From Telopea speciosissima (lineage: Eukaryota > Streptophyta > Magnoliopsida > Proteales > Proteaceae): a DNA stretch of 64,000 bases. Within the stretch, counting starts at the first letter, position 1, and the number at the start of each line of letters is the position of its first letter. Below are positions 47,616 through 64,000 of the stretch, piece after piece. A model generated the notes under the pieces. That model was not told where the DNA came from, searched no databases, and saw only the letters and a program-made list of their open reading frames with translations. The DNA is taken from NCBI RefSeq assembly GCF_018873765.1, contig NC_057918.1, positions 67,002,871-67,066,870 of the forward strand, written 5' to 3'. Made by a program: the position numbers and the translations under genes.

Positions 47616-48720
47616 AAAAATACAAGTATTACATATGCAGAAAAAAGGTAGAACAAGAGAAAGGGGCAAGAGAAAAGGGCACATCATGCAAGGTGATGAC
47701 GATTTGACGTCTTGACGAGACTTGATGTCAAGTGTACTCCATCTTATGTCTTTTAAATGGTTAAGGAACCCAAATATTGGATAGTGTGCACAATTTAATT
47801 TTCTATTAAAAAAAAAAAAAAAAGTGAATAATTTAATTTTGGGAAACATTAAATTTTTTTTAAAAATCTAGAGTGATTATAAGAAAATTTTTCTCTTTTT
47901 CACTTGAGTAATTTACTTGTACCTTCCCTGGTCTAATTACAAGAAACCCCCATTATTTAAATAATTACATGGATCTCCATTGGACTATGGTGGGGTTTAC
48001 AAATAACCCCAATCCATTAAGTTGAACCCTGTTAGTTGAAGTAAAAATGTTCACAAATGACATTTCTGACGATTTGCATACATATCTTCTTGTCATTTTT
48101 AATGATTAGAACTCCAATTTCTAATCCGATGATCTTCAAATTACAAAATCGATCGCGACCAACTCCAATGACTCTGCAGCAGAGTCATCGGAGTCGATCA
48201 TTAGAGCATAATAAATAAGGGTTAAATACGCATATCCCCCTAAAATGCACCCAATATTCCTCATACTCTCCTAAGGTTCTGACAAGTCCACGTACCATCC
48301 CTGAAAAATCTATGTACCACCCCTACTTTAACCCGCTAAAGCTATTTAAGTCCACATCAGGTGTTAAATGTTAAAAAATGACCAAACTACCCTTTCTTCT
48401 ATCTTTTCTAAAATTTAGAAAGACTTAATTGCCCTGATCTATTTGCAAAAATTTAAAAAGACCAAAATACCCTTATCTTCCCCAAATCATCATCTTCTCT
48501 TACAAGGTAAATATCCACCACCACCACCAACTCCTCCATCTTTATCAATTCCACCATCGAGTCCCCCTCCCTTGCCTATTCCTCCACCAAAACCGCCGCC
48601 CTTACCATTGAAATTCAGGCAACCATGGAAGGGCTTGTTTTCATGGTAGGGTCAAAGAAAAACGAGACGGGAGCAAGAAGCATCGGAGAATCGAAAAGAG
48701 GAACCGAAGAGATTGATAGA
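47616..48720. other. Gene-free stretch with MULE-like termini fragments
   Basis: ACTTGAGTAATTTACTTGTA near 47,902 and CCCCCTAAAATGCACCC near 48,237 start two more blocks of the 'short text of C-rich words in AT-rich DNA' type, like MULE ends. A short palindrome TGACTCTGC-A-GCAGAGTCA is at 48,169-48,187. A Pro-rich open frame at 48,500-48,649 reflects CCACCA repeats and is not recognised. Confidence 0.4.
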
Positions 48721-48725
48721 TCAAT

Positions 48726-49300
48726 TTAGGATGATGGAATTGAAAAAACCAGCAATAGCGGAACCAAAATTTGATATGGTATGAGAACCAAAAGAGCATT
48801 CCAAATTTCCTTCAACTCCATGATCTTAGCTTTTCTACTCCCCCATGAGCGAAACTCATGGATACTATCACAACCCGGCCATGCTAGATTGAAAAATCCA
48901 AAGCAAGAATTCCAAACTTCCAAAACAGTGGAACAACAAAAGAAAATATGATTCAAACTTTCAGAGTCCTTGTAACAAAGGACACATCGAGAAGCCATGG
49001 AAATACCATGCTTACTCCAAGGGAGCGAGGATTGATGCATTCAGTAACTATTCCAAGCACTTTTAACCGAGAAATCTCCCAAATTAGAGTTGGCCCAAAT
49101 AGGAGGATTAGGGTGCTAAATAGAAGAAGCTTTTTCACATATATCTCTAAGAAAAAGAGATTGCATTGGAGGGAAAACCCAACAACCATTTGTGATAAAA
49201 TTCGCAACCTTAGACTTGAAAGAAGAATAAAATTGAGATCCAAGGTTTGGTTCCTCCATAATGTTGTAATCCCCAATCCAACCAACTTGATAATTTTATT
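48726..49300 (-). mobile_element. L1 LINE fragment, zf-RVT region
   Basis: Minus strand encodes SMASRCVLCYKDSESLNHIF and FCCSTVLEVWNSCFGFF, the CxxC...H...C zf-RVT block found downstream of RT in plant L1 elements, preceded in another frame by thumb-linker sequence. RT itself is missing. An old truncated copy, different from the L1s at 16,044 and 54,283. Confidence 0.8.
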
Positions 49301-49389
49301 TGCTTAACAACTCCATCTTTGACCCGGTTCAACCTGCCTTAATATTGGACCAGGTTAGGAGCTAACCAAAGTTCATTGGTTGTTGGGAA

Positions 49390-49685
49390 AAAACTAAGGA
49401 TGTCAAAATCAAATTGAAACATTTAAATTGAAACCGTAAAATGGATCAATAAATGGTTTGATTATGGTTTAAATATTAGGACCGTTCAACACTCTTAGAT
49501 ATATATAAATGTGCCAAAAATAAACATAAATCGTTTATCAAAATCAAATCAAACCAAACCATTTTTAAAATGAAACGGAGAAACCATTTAATAATTGGTT
49601 CAATTATGGTTTTAAACTTGAGACGGTTTAATTAAACGGTATAACCGAAATCGGACGGTTCCGAAAAACAAACTTTCCCTCCCTG
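49390..49685. repeat. AAACGGTTT-type dispersed repeat
   Basis: AT-rich text with repeated AAACCATTT, AAACGGT and AATTGGTTCAATTATGGTTT words and an opening AAGGATGTCAAAATC like the other 'GATGTCAA/GATGTAAA' elements in the window. No open frame. It ends about 100 bases before the ubiquitin-like gene. Confidence 0.45.
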
Positions 49686-49793
49686 CCGACTTTTCTTTCT
49701 TTTAAGACTAACCTATGTATATGGTTTATATTCGATTACCCATACTCTAAGTAAATGTTTCAGTCGAAGTGGTTAGGGTTCTCAATCGTTTCA

Positions 49794-52700
49794 ATGGCAA
49801 ACGCAACTGGTGATACAGGGTCGACTTCGTTGAACTCGAATGACGAAGAGGTAATTGCTTCTTTTACCTTCAACTGTGTTGTCTGTTTGTTTGTGAGAGG
49901 ATCAAGCTATGAAGTTATTTTAATTTTGGACTCCTTGACAAGGAAAATTAAATTATTGTTTAGTGGGGATCTGACCCACAGATTTGATTTAATGAGAAAT
50001 CTCTTAAATTCTATATTGTTTTAATTCAGACTTGAATATTCTTTAATTACTTTAAATCCTACCATTAACTTTGCATCATATTTTAGGGTTTACATTAACT
50101 TGACAAGAAGGGAACTTGACCTTAATTTTAGATTGATTTAATTCTTGGATTTTGAGTAATTAAAATTCTTCTCTTTTCTGAATTTTAGTTTCAGATTTCA
50201 TATTTTTTCTAATTACTTTTAATCTAGCCATTAGATCATTCCTATCTTCTGAAGGACATATCTATTACTTGTTTATGATTGAATCCTAAAGTTTGACCTT
50301 CATCTGAGAAGGTTGACTTGGATTGACTTTTTGGTTTTGGTTTGCTTGGGATTCTGTCTGGGAGGGTTTAGGATTCATCCTACTACCCCTACCTGAGCGG
50401 CTATAACCTATTCCCCATTGATAGTCAAGCAGATCTCATCTCATCGTGAGCATAGGCAATCTTGTCGAACCATGTAATCCTTGTGTGATTGTTTGTTTGC
50501 GATTTCTATTCCTTTGTGCATCGTTTTAGGTTCTCGCTTTTCTACAGAGACTATGGTGGTTTAATTTTCTGTACTTTGCCTGTTTGGGGCTTCTCTGTTG
50601 GCGGTAATACATTTTCTTTAAGATTCTAAAAGAAAGGGCACTAAGGAACTGTTTTTGGTGCAACATTAATCTATTTGGTTTCCTCTCGGCTCTAAAATGC
50701 AGGTCTTGGGAAATGTGAGGAAATCATGTGTAAATTTTCTGTCACAAGCAGGACATAAATTTCTCAGTAGTTCATCAATGAGGAAATTGTTGCATGTATT
50801 TTCTGTCTTAATAACATCTGTGAAATCTTCTCAACTATGTTTAGATGAATGATTGATTCCAATGCAGAGAGGAACTTTTATTTTTGGATTTAGTAATATC
50901 CAATGATTCTTATAACACTGTATTTTTAAAGTAAGTGATCCATTGTTACTTTTGAGGTTCTTACCTATCTTGAATGCAAATGCCATTCTGAAGCGAATTC
51001 ATCGTGGCAAGAGGATAATAGAAGGAGTTGGTAAACAAGCTTGATCATAGATACTGACAGGATAACCCGAAATTCCATGCTGTGCATGATGATTTTCCAA
51101 AGGTGCCTTAGTTTAATTGTATTTAGTGTTGATAACTATCTAATTATCTCATTATCTCATTGGGGCATATTAAATGTGATTCACATACACCTAGATGCTG
51201 ATATGTTTAGAACTTAAATGTGTTCCAATGTATTAGTAGCTATTTGTCTTATCTCGAGGTTTATCTGCTAAAGGTAAAAAGTTGTTTCGATGAGAGTCTG
51301 TACTCATGCTGGCTAGCACACAGGGATCCATGGGAAAAAAACTGGCAAATGTTAACAAACTGCTATGAATATCACTGCAAGATTTGTGAAGGGTTATACT
51401 CATTATTGAAACCAATTAATCAGCAGAAGTTTTATTTTAGTTTGCCAATGCTTTGCTGAAGACACTGGCTCCGATTCTCACTGGTGTTATTTAACAAGTG
51501 CATTGACGAGCCATAAGCAATTAAAGGTGTCTGGGATGTCAGTAATGGTACATGTTTTTTCAGTCACTCTCAATGCCGTCATTTGTGGCTGAGCAACCAC
51601 AGTGCAAGTTGGGATGGAAAAGGATCCAGATTAATTTGGTATATTAGGATATGCGGTGATTAGTTTGATACAGGCATGAGTTTTATTTCTGGTATTGTTT
51701 TCTTCTCCCTCATTTGTGCTTGGCTAAAGAGTAAAGGTATTGGTATAATAAATTTATGTTGTTCCTTTGGTGTGTAGAACACAAGATCATAAAACTTCTT
51801 CCGGTCCCTAGATTGCTCATGGATCTACTGCTTGGCATCAGAATTATTTCAACCATTATCATAACATCTCAAGGCGTGTCAAATGACTATGTTGTGCAAC
51901 ATGCAATGGAAGCTACAGTTTGCAGTTTCATTGTTGTATATGTTTGGTGTTGAGATATTGACTTTTTTTTTCTTTTCTCATTTCAAAATGTTACACACAA
52001 CCTTAAATCCTCCGTGTTCCTTCCCTTCTTTCTGATTTCACTGTTGCAGATGAATATATTCCTGAAGGTCGTGAAAACAGTGGCCTTAAAGGTGAAGAAG
52101 TCAGAGAGAATTAAAGATATTAAAGCTAAGTTCCAGGAAAGGGAAGGCATTACGGGAAAGATTCAAGGTCTCTTCTTTGATGGGAATGAACTTAAGGACA
52201 ATCAAACACTGGTTGATTATGCTGTCCAGAGGAACTCAACCCTCCATCTGTTTCTTCAAAGTGCAGTTGGAATGAAATTATTTGTCAGGCTACCACCAAA
52301 CCAGAGAACCATAGTACTTGGAGTAGACAAACAGGATTTCGTCCAAAACATCAAGGCTATGATTCAGGAACAGGAGGGGATCTCACAGAACTGTTTCACA
52401 CTAATCTATTCTGGAAGAAAACTTGAAGATAACTGGACTCTGGCTGCTAACAACATCCATAATGAAGCAACCTTGCAATTGGTTTTTAATCCAAGAGATA
52501 TGATAACAATATCTGTGAAAACATCTTGTGTGCAGACCATGAGGCTTGAAGTGAAGATGTTGTATACAATCCATGATGTCAAATCAATAGTCGAGTGCAT
52601 GAGTGGCATCCCTATTTACAAACAGAAGTTTATTTATGCTGGACAGCAGCTTGTAGATGGCCAGACTTTGGTTTATTATGACATCACTGAAGAGTCTGTA

Positions 52701-53180
52701 ATAGAGATGTTACCTCCCTCATTTCAGATATTTGTCAAGACATGGAGTGGAAAGATCATTACACTTGAAGTTGAGAGTTCCAATACTGTCAAGGATGTTA
52801 TGGCAAAGATTAATCAAAAGCTTGGGGGTTCAACCTCTCAGCAGCGCCTTCAATTTGCTGGAAGACGGCTTGAGGAGGACACAAGCCTGGGCAGCTACAT
52901 GATCCAGAAGGATTCCACTCTGAATCTGGTTATATCACCTTCAGTTCGTTGTTGTAGTCAAATCACCATATATGTCAAGGCATCAAATGGGAAACCCGTT
53001 ACAATGCTAGTAGATCGCTTAAATACTATACATGAAGTGAAGGCTATGATCCGACACAGCATGGGACTTGTACCAACTATGCTCATCTATAAAGGATTGA
53101 AACTAAGCGATTCAAGTACTCTGTTAGCCTATGGGATTCAGAACAACTCAAAACTAACATTTCATGCTATGCACTCTTAG
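49794..53180 (+). CDS. Protein of five diverged ubiquitin-like repeats
   Basis: Two exons, 49,794-49,850 ([19 protein letters not shown]) and 52,050-53,180, join in phase across a 2.2-kb intron with GTAATT...TTGCAG borders, giving 395 residues. Five ubiquitin-fold repeats of 72-78 residues follow, starting [32 protein letters not shown] and QITIYVKA. Repeat 4 is nearest to ubiquitin ([35 protein letters not shown]). None ends in the Gly-Gly that deubiquitinases cut, so the chain should stay whole and cannot supply ubiquitin. Lys48 is replaced in every repeat (N, R, Q, R, L); Lys63 survives only in repeat 4. Lys27 is kept in repeats 1, 2, 3 and 5. Polyubiquitin-derived genes with decayed repeats are known in plants, but the function of this one is unknown. 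The first exon is inferred from phase; an upstream frame from 52,014 is intron sequence. Confidence 0.82.
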
Positions 53181-53860
53181 TGAGGATTCCTGCAGTCTCC
53201 TGCTGTCCTTTTTGGTTCCCATATCTTGGTTTCAGAAGACGCGCGTTATAGATCCACTCATTCCCTACTCCATACAATAGCTAGAATATGATGGCTGTGG
53301 GCACTTTGGCGAGCGACATGGATCACTATTTGGTAATATGCAGTTTTTTGTCAATAGCAAATGTGTTACTTGTAAATTTCTGATGTGTACGTCGGAGAAG
53401 GAAACCTGTACTGAATGTGGTGGCTTGTAGGTAAGACTGCCTTGAACTGTTTTCTCGTCTGGCTTGTTTATCATGTCTTCCATGGTTTTTTTGGCTTGAA
53501 AAGGAGTGAAACACAGCTGATTTTGTATTTCTCTGTGCAGTACAGCAAGCAACAGTGTTTTTAAAAAATTGGGATCGGATCCCATTTTTTTTAATTCATA
53601 TCTCATAGTTTTAGGAAATTGATCCCTTTTAAAAATCGGCATCGGATGCATTGGAATCAGTCAAGACAGATTTGATTCCAGCTGATCTGGCGCAGCTGAT
53701 CCGTACTGCTTTTTTAGGGTTAGGGCAGAATTGAGCTGATTCTCATCGGCTGGGATCCAGATACCCTGGCAAGCAATGACCATTAAGAAGCGGCTGTGGT
53801 AAGATGAGAAAAATTGGGTGTGATAACATCGTTTCTTCCCTTTTGTTAGTATAATACTTT
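53181..53860. other. 3' flank of the ubiquitin-like gene and degraded repeat
   Basis: The first few hundred bases probably hold the 3' untranslated region. From about 53,550 the text turns into a GGATCGGATCCC / CATCGGATGCATTGG repeat of the hAT-like type seen at 40,693. No coding region. Confidence 0.45.
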
Positions 53861-53861
53861 T

Positions 53862-53965
53862 AGGGTGGACATCGGCACAATGGTAAGGTTGCTCTCCATT
53901 GCGACCTAGTGGTTGTGGGTTTGAATTGGGAAACAACTTCTCTTCCCTAGACCCTGTTGGGGGGG
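53862..53965 (+). mobile_element. Au-type SINE head fragment
   Basis: CATCGGCACAATGGTAAGGT, TGCTCTCCATTGCGACCTAG and GTGGTTGTGGGTTTGAATTG match the tRNA-derived head of the copy at 63,117 (minus strand), including the box B-like GGTTTGAATT. The body is cut off by a G-run at 53,959-53,971. Confidence 0.7.
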
Positions 53966-54009
53966 GGGGGGAGCTGTATGCTTCTTTTTTTTTGTTTTTG
54001 TAAGTATAA

Positions 54010-54185
54010 GGCAAGAGAACGCTAACTGGTCATGTAGCCCCTGCACCGGTGTGGGGGTCAATGAGAGTGAGCATAGAGGCATTGTTATGGATGAGATTTT
54101 CGATTTTATTGGGGCTGAACGGTCTTTTCACACGTCCTTGTATCTACGTGCAGGAATCACGCAACAGGTTAGCGTTCTTTTTCTC
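54010..54185. mobile_element. Foldback element, family A-related
   Basis: Ends AGAACGCTAACTGGTCATGT and CACGCAACAGGTTAGCGTTC are inverted copies; the interior has CCCCTGCACCGGTGTGGGGG and GTATCTACGTGCAGG. It resembles the units at 15,302 and 39,523. Confidence 0.7.
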
Positions 54186-54282
54186 AAATATATAATATTT
54201 AAAAATTACACTTTTCCATCAAAATCCCAATGCTACTACTAGTTGATAGAACTGATTGCTTGATCTAACCCTAAGATTTACT

Positions 54283-56822
54283 GTTAAATCTAATAGCCTA
54301 GTGGTGTTTCTCGAACACTGGAATAAACATGCATTTGGGAACCTACTTTCCTTTAAAAATTCTTTACTTTCCCAATTACAAATCCTGGAAAATATTGAGC
54401 CTTCTGATGATACTTTTCAATCTCTCCAGGACCTTCACAATACACTACACTGGGTCCTTGAGGCTGAGGAACTCTTTTGGTTCTAGAAATCCAGAGCTCT
54501 ATATGTTTCTCAAGGTATCCATTGATTCCATAAAGGACTTTGATGGCACCATTTTCACAGATGCTGCCTCAATTGCGAAAGTTTTTTCTCATTATTTTCA
54601 AAACCCATATATAATAATTTCTAAACTCTTAGCCAACCAGCTAAAGGTTTTTCTTGACAGAATTATCTCTCCATTCCAATCTGCTTTCATAAAAGGCCGT
54701 CAAATTTTTGACAATATTATCATTGCCCATGAAATAACCATGAAATAATCTACTTTATTAAGCATTGCAAAAGAAAACAAGCATGGATAGCTATTAAATT
54801 TGACATGTCAAAGACTTACAACCGCTTGGAATGGGGATTTGTCCGAGCTATCTTTGAGTTCTTAGGGTTTTCCCAACTTTGATGTGATCTTATCAATTTT
54901 TTAATATCCTCTGTATCCTACTCTATTAAAATCCAAGGTGAGGCATACAACTTCTTTGAACCATCTAGAGGACTTTGACAGGGATGTCCCATTAGTCCTT
55001 ATCTTTTTATTCTTGCAATGGAAGGACTCTCCCGCCTTCTCGTAGTCTACAGAGATCTAAATCTATTTAAAGGTATCAAAATTGCACACTCTGCTCTGAA
55101 AATTACACATCTGCTATTTACGGACGTTGCATTTTATATTCTGTCGTGCTAATTTGGATGATATTTCCACCATCCAAGCCAACCTAAATCTTTTTCAGGA
55201 CCTCTCAGGGCTATGTATAAACTGTTCCAAAAGTGAACTTCTTTTCAATAAGAATACCACCCCAGAACTTCCTGATCTCTAGACACCTCAACATGAAGGA
55301 AATGGGATCCTTCTCAATTTATTTGGGATCAAATCTCTTACACCCAAGATCTAAGATCAATGCTCTTCAGCATATGGTTTCCAAGACACAAAACAAATTA
55401 AATTTATGGACGGCTTCTTTGTTATCCCAAGCCGGTAGATTCATCTTAATAAAATATGTCTTGAGCTCCATCCCAACCTACTTAATGTCTTGCTTCCTTT
55501 TTCCAATAGCGAAAATATCAGCAAGGTTCTGGAAGGCCTCACCTCCAGACAAAAAAAACATTTTACTAATCTCATGGAATTCCATGTGCAAATCAAAATT
55601 TGCTGGTGGATTGGATTTTCGATTAAATTCTATTCATAACCAAGCCCTCCTTCTAAAATTAGGGTGGAGAATGATCAACAAACCTGATAATCTTTGAAGC
55701 AGAATTCTTAAAGCAACTGCTACACATATCACCCGTATCCCCATTTCCTTAGATCAACATCTTGATTTTCTTTTTTGTCCTTATGCAAAAAATGGTAACC
55801 TCACCACAAAAATTGCATCAAAACTTCTAACCACAAACTTATTTTCTTTCATTTCTCCCTCTAAAAATATTAACAATTCCTTCTGGAAGCTACTATGGAA
55901 CCTGCCATATCACCCAAAATTTAAATTGTTCCTTTGGAAATTTTTAAATAAAGGATTGATAATATGTGTATTCTTTGTAATGCTGCATAGGAATCGCCAT
56001 GGCACCTATTCTTATGATGTCCCTTCTCAAAGCACATTTGGGCAGTAGGGCCTTTGGGGTTGAGAACTGAATACCTCCAAGATTCTTCTCAACAAATTTT
56101 CGTCACTCGAAGAGAAGATTCTTTCTCTTGGTCTTCTTCATAACTTGCTATTTTATTTGGGCCACCAGAAATCAATATCACTTCCAACAATCAAAACCCA
56201 AGCCCAATCAAATCATGACCAACATTAACTGCTGGATCTTTGATCTGAAGTTACTACCTCCCATTGACATAAACTCTAAACCTGAGAATCCACGGTCCTA
56301 AAAGTCGGTTAACCTGAGAATTTATTACCTACCCCAAAAGTATCAATACAGACTTACATGGATGAAATGCGGCATGGAGTTTCGACTTTAATATGTAATG
56401 GCAGATTCTTGGCTGACTCTGCACCGCAATTTTAAATCAATCCTTTATTTTTGCATGTATGGACTTTGGTTTCACAGGGACAGCGCAGGAAGCAGAGGTA
56501 GAGGGAATTCTCTCAGGAATAAAACTCCCCAAACACTTGACTAATTGGGAAGTGGAGATCTGGACGGACTATGAGGACGTGCTTTGATGGCTTACAGAGG
56601 ACTTGTCAAATTGGACTTGGGAACTCTTTTCATGGTTGTGGGATATACATTCCCTCCTAAAAAAATTTTGTGGTGTCAAAATTGTTAAGAAAAAATAGAA
56701 ATTTAATTGCTATTTCTAATGATCTTGCTATTTCGGCCAGGTGTAATAGGCAGAGTTTAATTGTAACAGATAATGTTTCCTCCTTTTGTTTAATTGATCT
56801 TTTATTCTTATAAAAAAAAAAA
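54283..56822 (+). mobile_element. Second L1-type LINE, internally deleted
   Basis: The pre-RT helical block (FLEHWNKHAFGNLLSFKNSL) is followed by an RT segment (ISKLLANQLKVFLDRIISPF, QSAFIKGRQIFDNIIIAHEI). The RPISL-type finger motif is absent, so there is a deletion near 54,610. Then come QGCPISPYLFILAMEGLSRL (54,980), a decayed catalytic region (HLLFTDVAFYI where FADD is expected), the thumb (MGSFSIYLGSNLLHPRSKIN; GGLDFRLNSIHNQALLLKLG) and an RNase H end (about 56,400-56,810). Poly(A) is at 56,812-56,822. AACCCCTAAGTTT after the tail and AACCCTAAGATTT at 54,267 may be a diverged target duplication. Many stops and frameshifts make it inactive. Confidence 0.88.
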
Positions 56823-58509
56823 CCCCTAAGTTTGATCAAGTACCAAGACCATGAATCTCAAGATTGGGTTGCAAAAAACCTGTACTTCATCCAGTTTCAT
56901 AGCAAGAACAAGCCAAGGGGATCAATTTATTTTGCTGTATTTTCAATTTAATCACAATAATCATTTTATAATCAACCAAAATACAATCCAACTCAACTGA
57001 AACTAAGTCTTACCAAACTAGATTTGTTTGGCCACATGGATCTTGTTTCGCCATTCAAATCTATTTAACTTTACCATCTTAAAACCTTTTGATTCCAAAG
57101 CATTCTTATATTTTTAACCTGGTACAGACCCTTAGTTTTTGTTTATGCATCCAAAGCTATATCTTTGCTGAAAGTATGCACCTTGGAGTTTCATTTTCAT
57201 AAGAATTCTTGAAATGTTTTGTTTAAAGGCCAAAAAATCCTGTGAAAGTGTGAAACTTATTGAAGAAATGGATAGCTGAAAATATGAGAGTATGCCAAAA
57301 TATGGAAGGGTATGTGATTGTAATTGAGCCTGAAATTTGATAAATGACCAATCCAAACCAAGCACAACTAGGTTTGCAGTTCAGAGATACTCTTTGTACT
57401 ACTATTTAATGGACTTTGGAATTACAAATGAAACCAAAATTAGTAAAGTATCAAAACATTTAATTTTGGGAGCAAACTAAAACAGCCATGGAAAGTGAAT
57501 TTTACAACTATAAAGCAGCTTGGGCCATATTTAGGTTAAGACTCCACTTAAATTATATCCAACCATGCCTTAGGGCCCCATGTGCAGATCCAAGTTTGTC
57601 TTGATGGGTTCAAATGGATTTGATAAGATAAAATTTATTTTTGGTAAATGTGAGGTTGATAAAAACAAAAAAGATATTCTTTGCAGATGATTGGTGTTGC
57701 ATGGTGCAGATGGTCTACAAACCAGTGGCTAGGGTTTTATGAGGGAAGATGACTCTCCATAAAAAACAGACATGGCTTCCTAAACAGAGCATACTACTGA
57801 GATGGGCTTTACAGGGAGTCTCCATTCTATTGCCTTGGCCTTGGCCTTGTCCAATTTGCTCAACCACTCGGCCTCTGCTGCATGGAACAGGTGAGGGAGA
57901 CTCCTGCTTTGGATGCCAAACTTGTAGTGATTGTTCTCTTTGCTTTTGAGATAATTGCAGGATATTACATATCTAATCTGATCAAATCTACTGCAAAAAT
58001 ATCTTACAGATTTGGAATGGAGACGGCGAATGAGTACTTGATTCCCTATGACAGAATAAATGAATTGAGAATGAAATTCACCAGGAGGCTGCACTGTGGA
58101 GTGTGAGATGCATGTTCTGATTGAATGCTCTGCAAATTGATTAAGATGAACATCTGGGTTAGACACCAAAACTGCTTTATTGGGCATGTCGAACAAAAAT
58201 GACCCCAGCTTATTTCTGCTGCTGGCACAATTATTGCCAATGACCCTCACAGACCCAATTTCATTTTTTGTTGAACAGATTGAGCCAACCATGCTATGGA
58301 TTCCCCCAGCTTTCTCTGAGGAGTATTAACCTGTAAATGTTTATATACAACCCTTTTCCGTCCATGGGTTGGTTACAGAACAGAAATTCATGTCGTTCCC
58401 TCCCACTCTACTTGACAGCCGAACGCTGAATTTGGCAGAGCATTGCAGATTGTTCATCCCATATGCCTCTGCTGTTGTCACTTTCTCTTCAAGGTGGTAT
58501 GGCATGCCA
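56823..58509. other. Intergenic stretch and 3' flank of the ABCC gene
   Basis: No recognised gene. A 170-codon open frame on the minus strand at 57,780-58,292 and others around it have no recognisable content and probably lie in or beyond the 3' untranslated region of the ABCC gene. Confidence 0.45.

Positions 58510-64000
<5,491 letters not shown>

Noticed and set aside
57780..58292. 170-codon open frame on the minus strand downstream of the ABCC gene
   Set aside because: No recognisable motif, biased composition and position in the expected 3' flank; probably chance.

Overview
This is nuclear DNA from a flowering plant. The evidence is introns with GT...AG borders, plant-specific gene families (a SUVH2/SUVH9-type SRA-SET protein, a relative of the Arabidopsis membrane protein At3g27390, an ABCC transporter), plant L1 elements with a C-terminal RNase H domain, RTE-type LINEs ending in TTG repeats, Au-type SINEs and many short foldback elements. 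I cannot name the species. The abundance of old, decayed retroelements fits a medium to large genome. Assignments rest on reading the translated sequence and on knowledge of the families; no database search was run.

Layout. 1-3,200: decayed Ty3/gypsy element on the minus strand with a tRNA-iMet primer-binding site. 3,200-4,960: unclassified repeat DNA, then an RTE LINE tail. 5,322-10,055: ten-exon minus-strand gene for a 541-residue At3g27390-like membrane protein. 10,600-16,040: gene-free, with a MULE-type element (9-bp target duplication) and several palindromic elements. 16,044-19,043: broken L1 LINE. 19,044-23,260: no gene I can support. 23,260-26,850: second decayed gypsy element with internal long direct repeats. 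27,740-28,802: ubiquitin-S27a retropseudogene interrupted by a histone H4 retrocopy. 29,400-33,560: LTR-like sequence and two RTE LINE pieces. 35,171-37,132: intronless SUVH9-like gene on the minus strand. 37,400-49,790: gene-free accessory DNA with foldback elements, a hAT-like element, a Pack-MULE candidate and an L1 scrap. 49,794-53,180: plus-strand gene for a protein of five diverged ubiquitin-like repeats. 53,860-56,822: SINE scrap, foldback element and second L1. 58,510 to the right edge: C-terminal half of an ABCC transporter on the minus strand, with an RTE tail and an Au SINE in an intron.

The intact genes show no common pathway. The SUVH9-like protein belongs to the RNA-directed DNA methylation machinery, which silences transposons such as those filling this window. 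The points most worth a second look are: the SUVH9-like leader, where copies of the start region create upstream ORFs that begin like the protein itself; the H4-in-ubiquitin-S27a nested retrocopies; the five-repeat ubiquitin-like gene lacking every Gly-Gly cleavage site; the Pack-MULE candidate; and the shared families of foldback elements.
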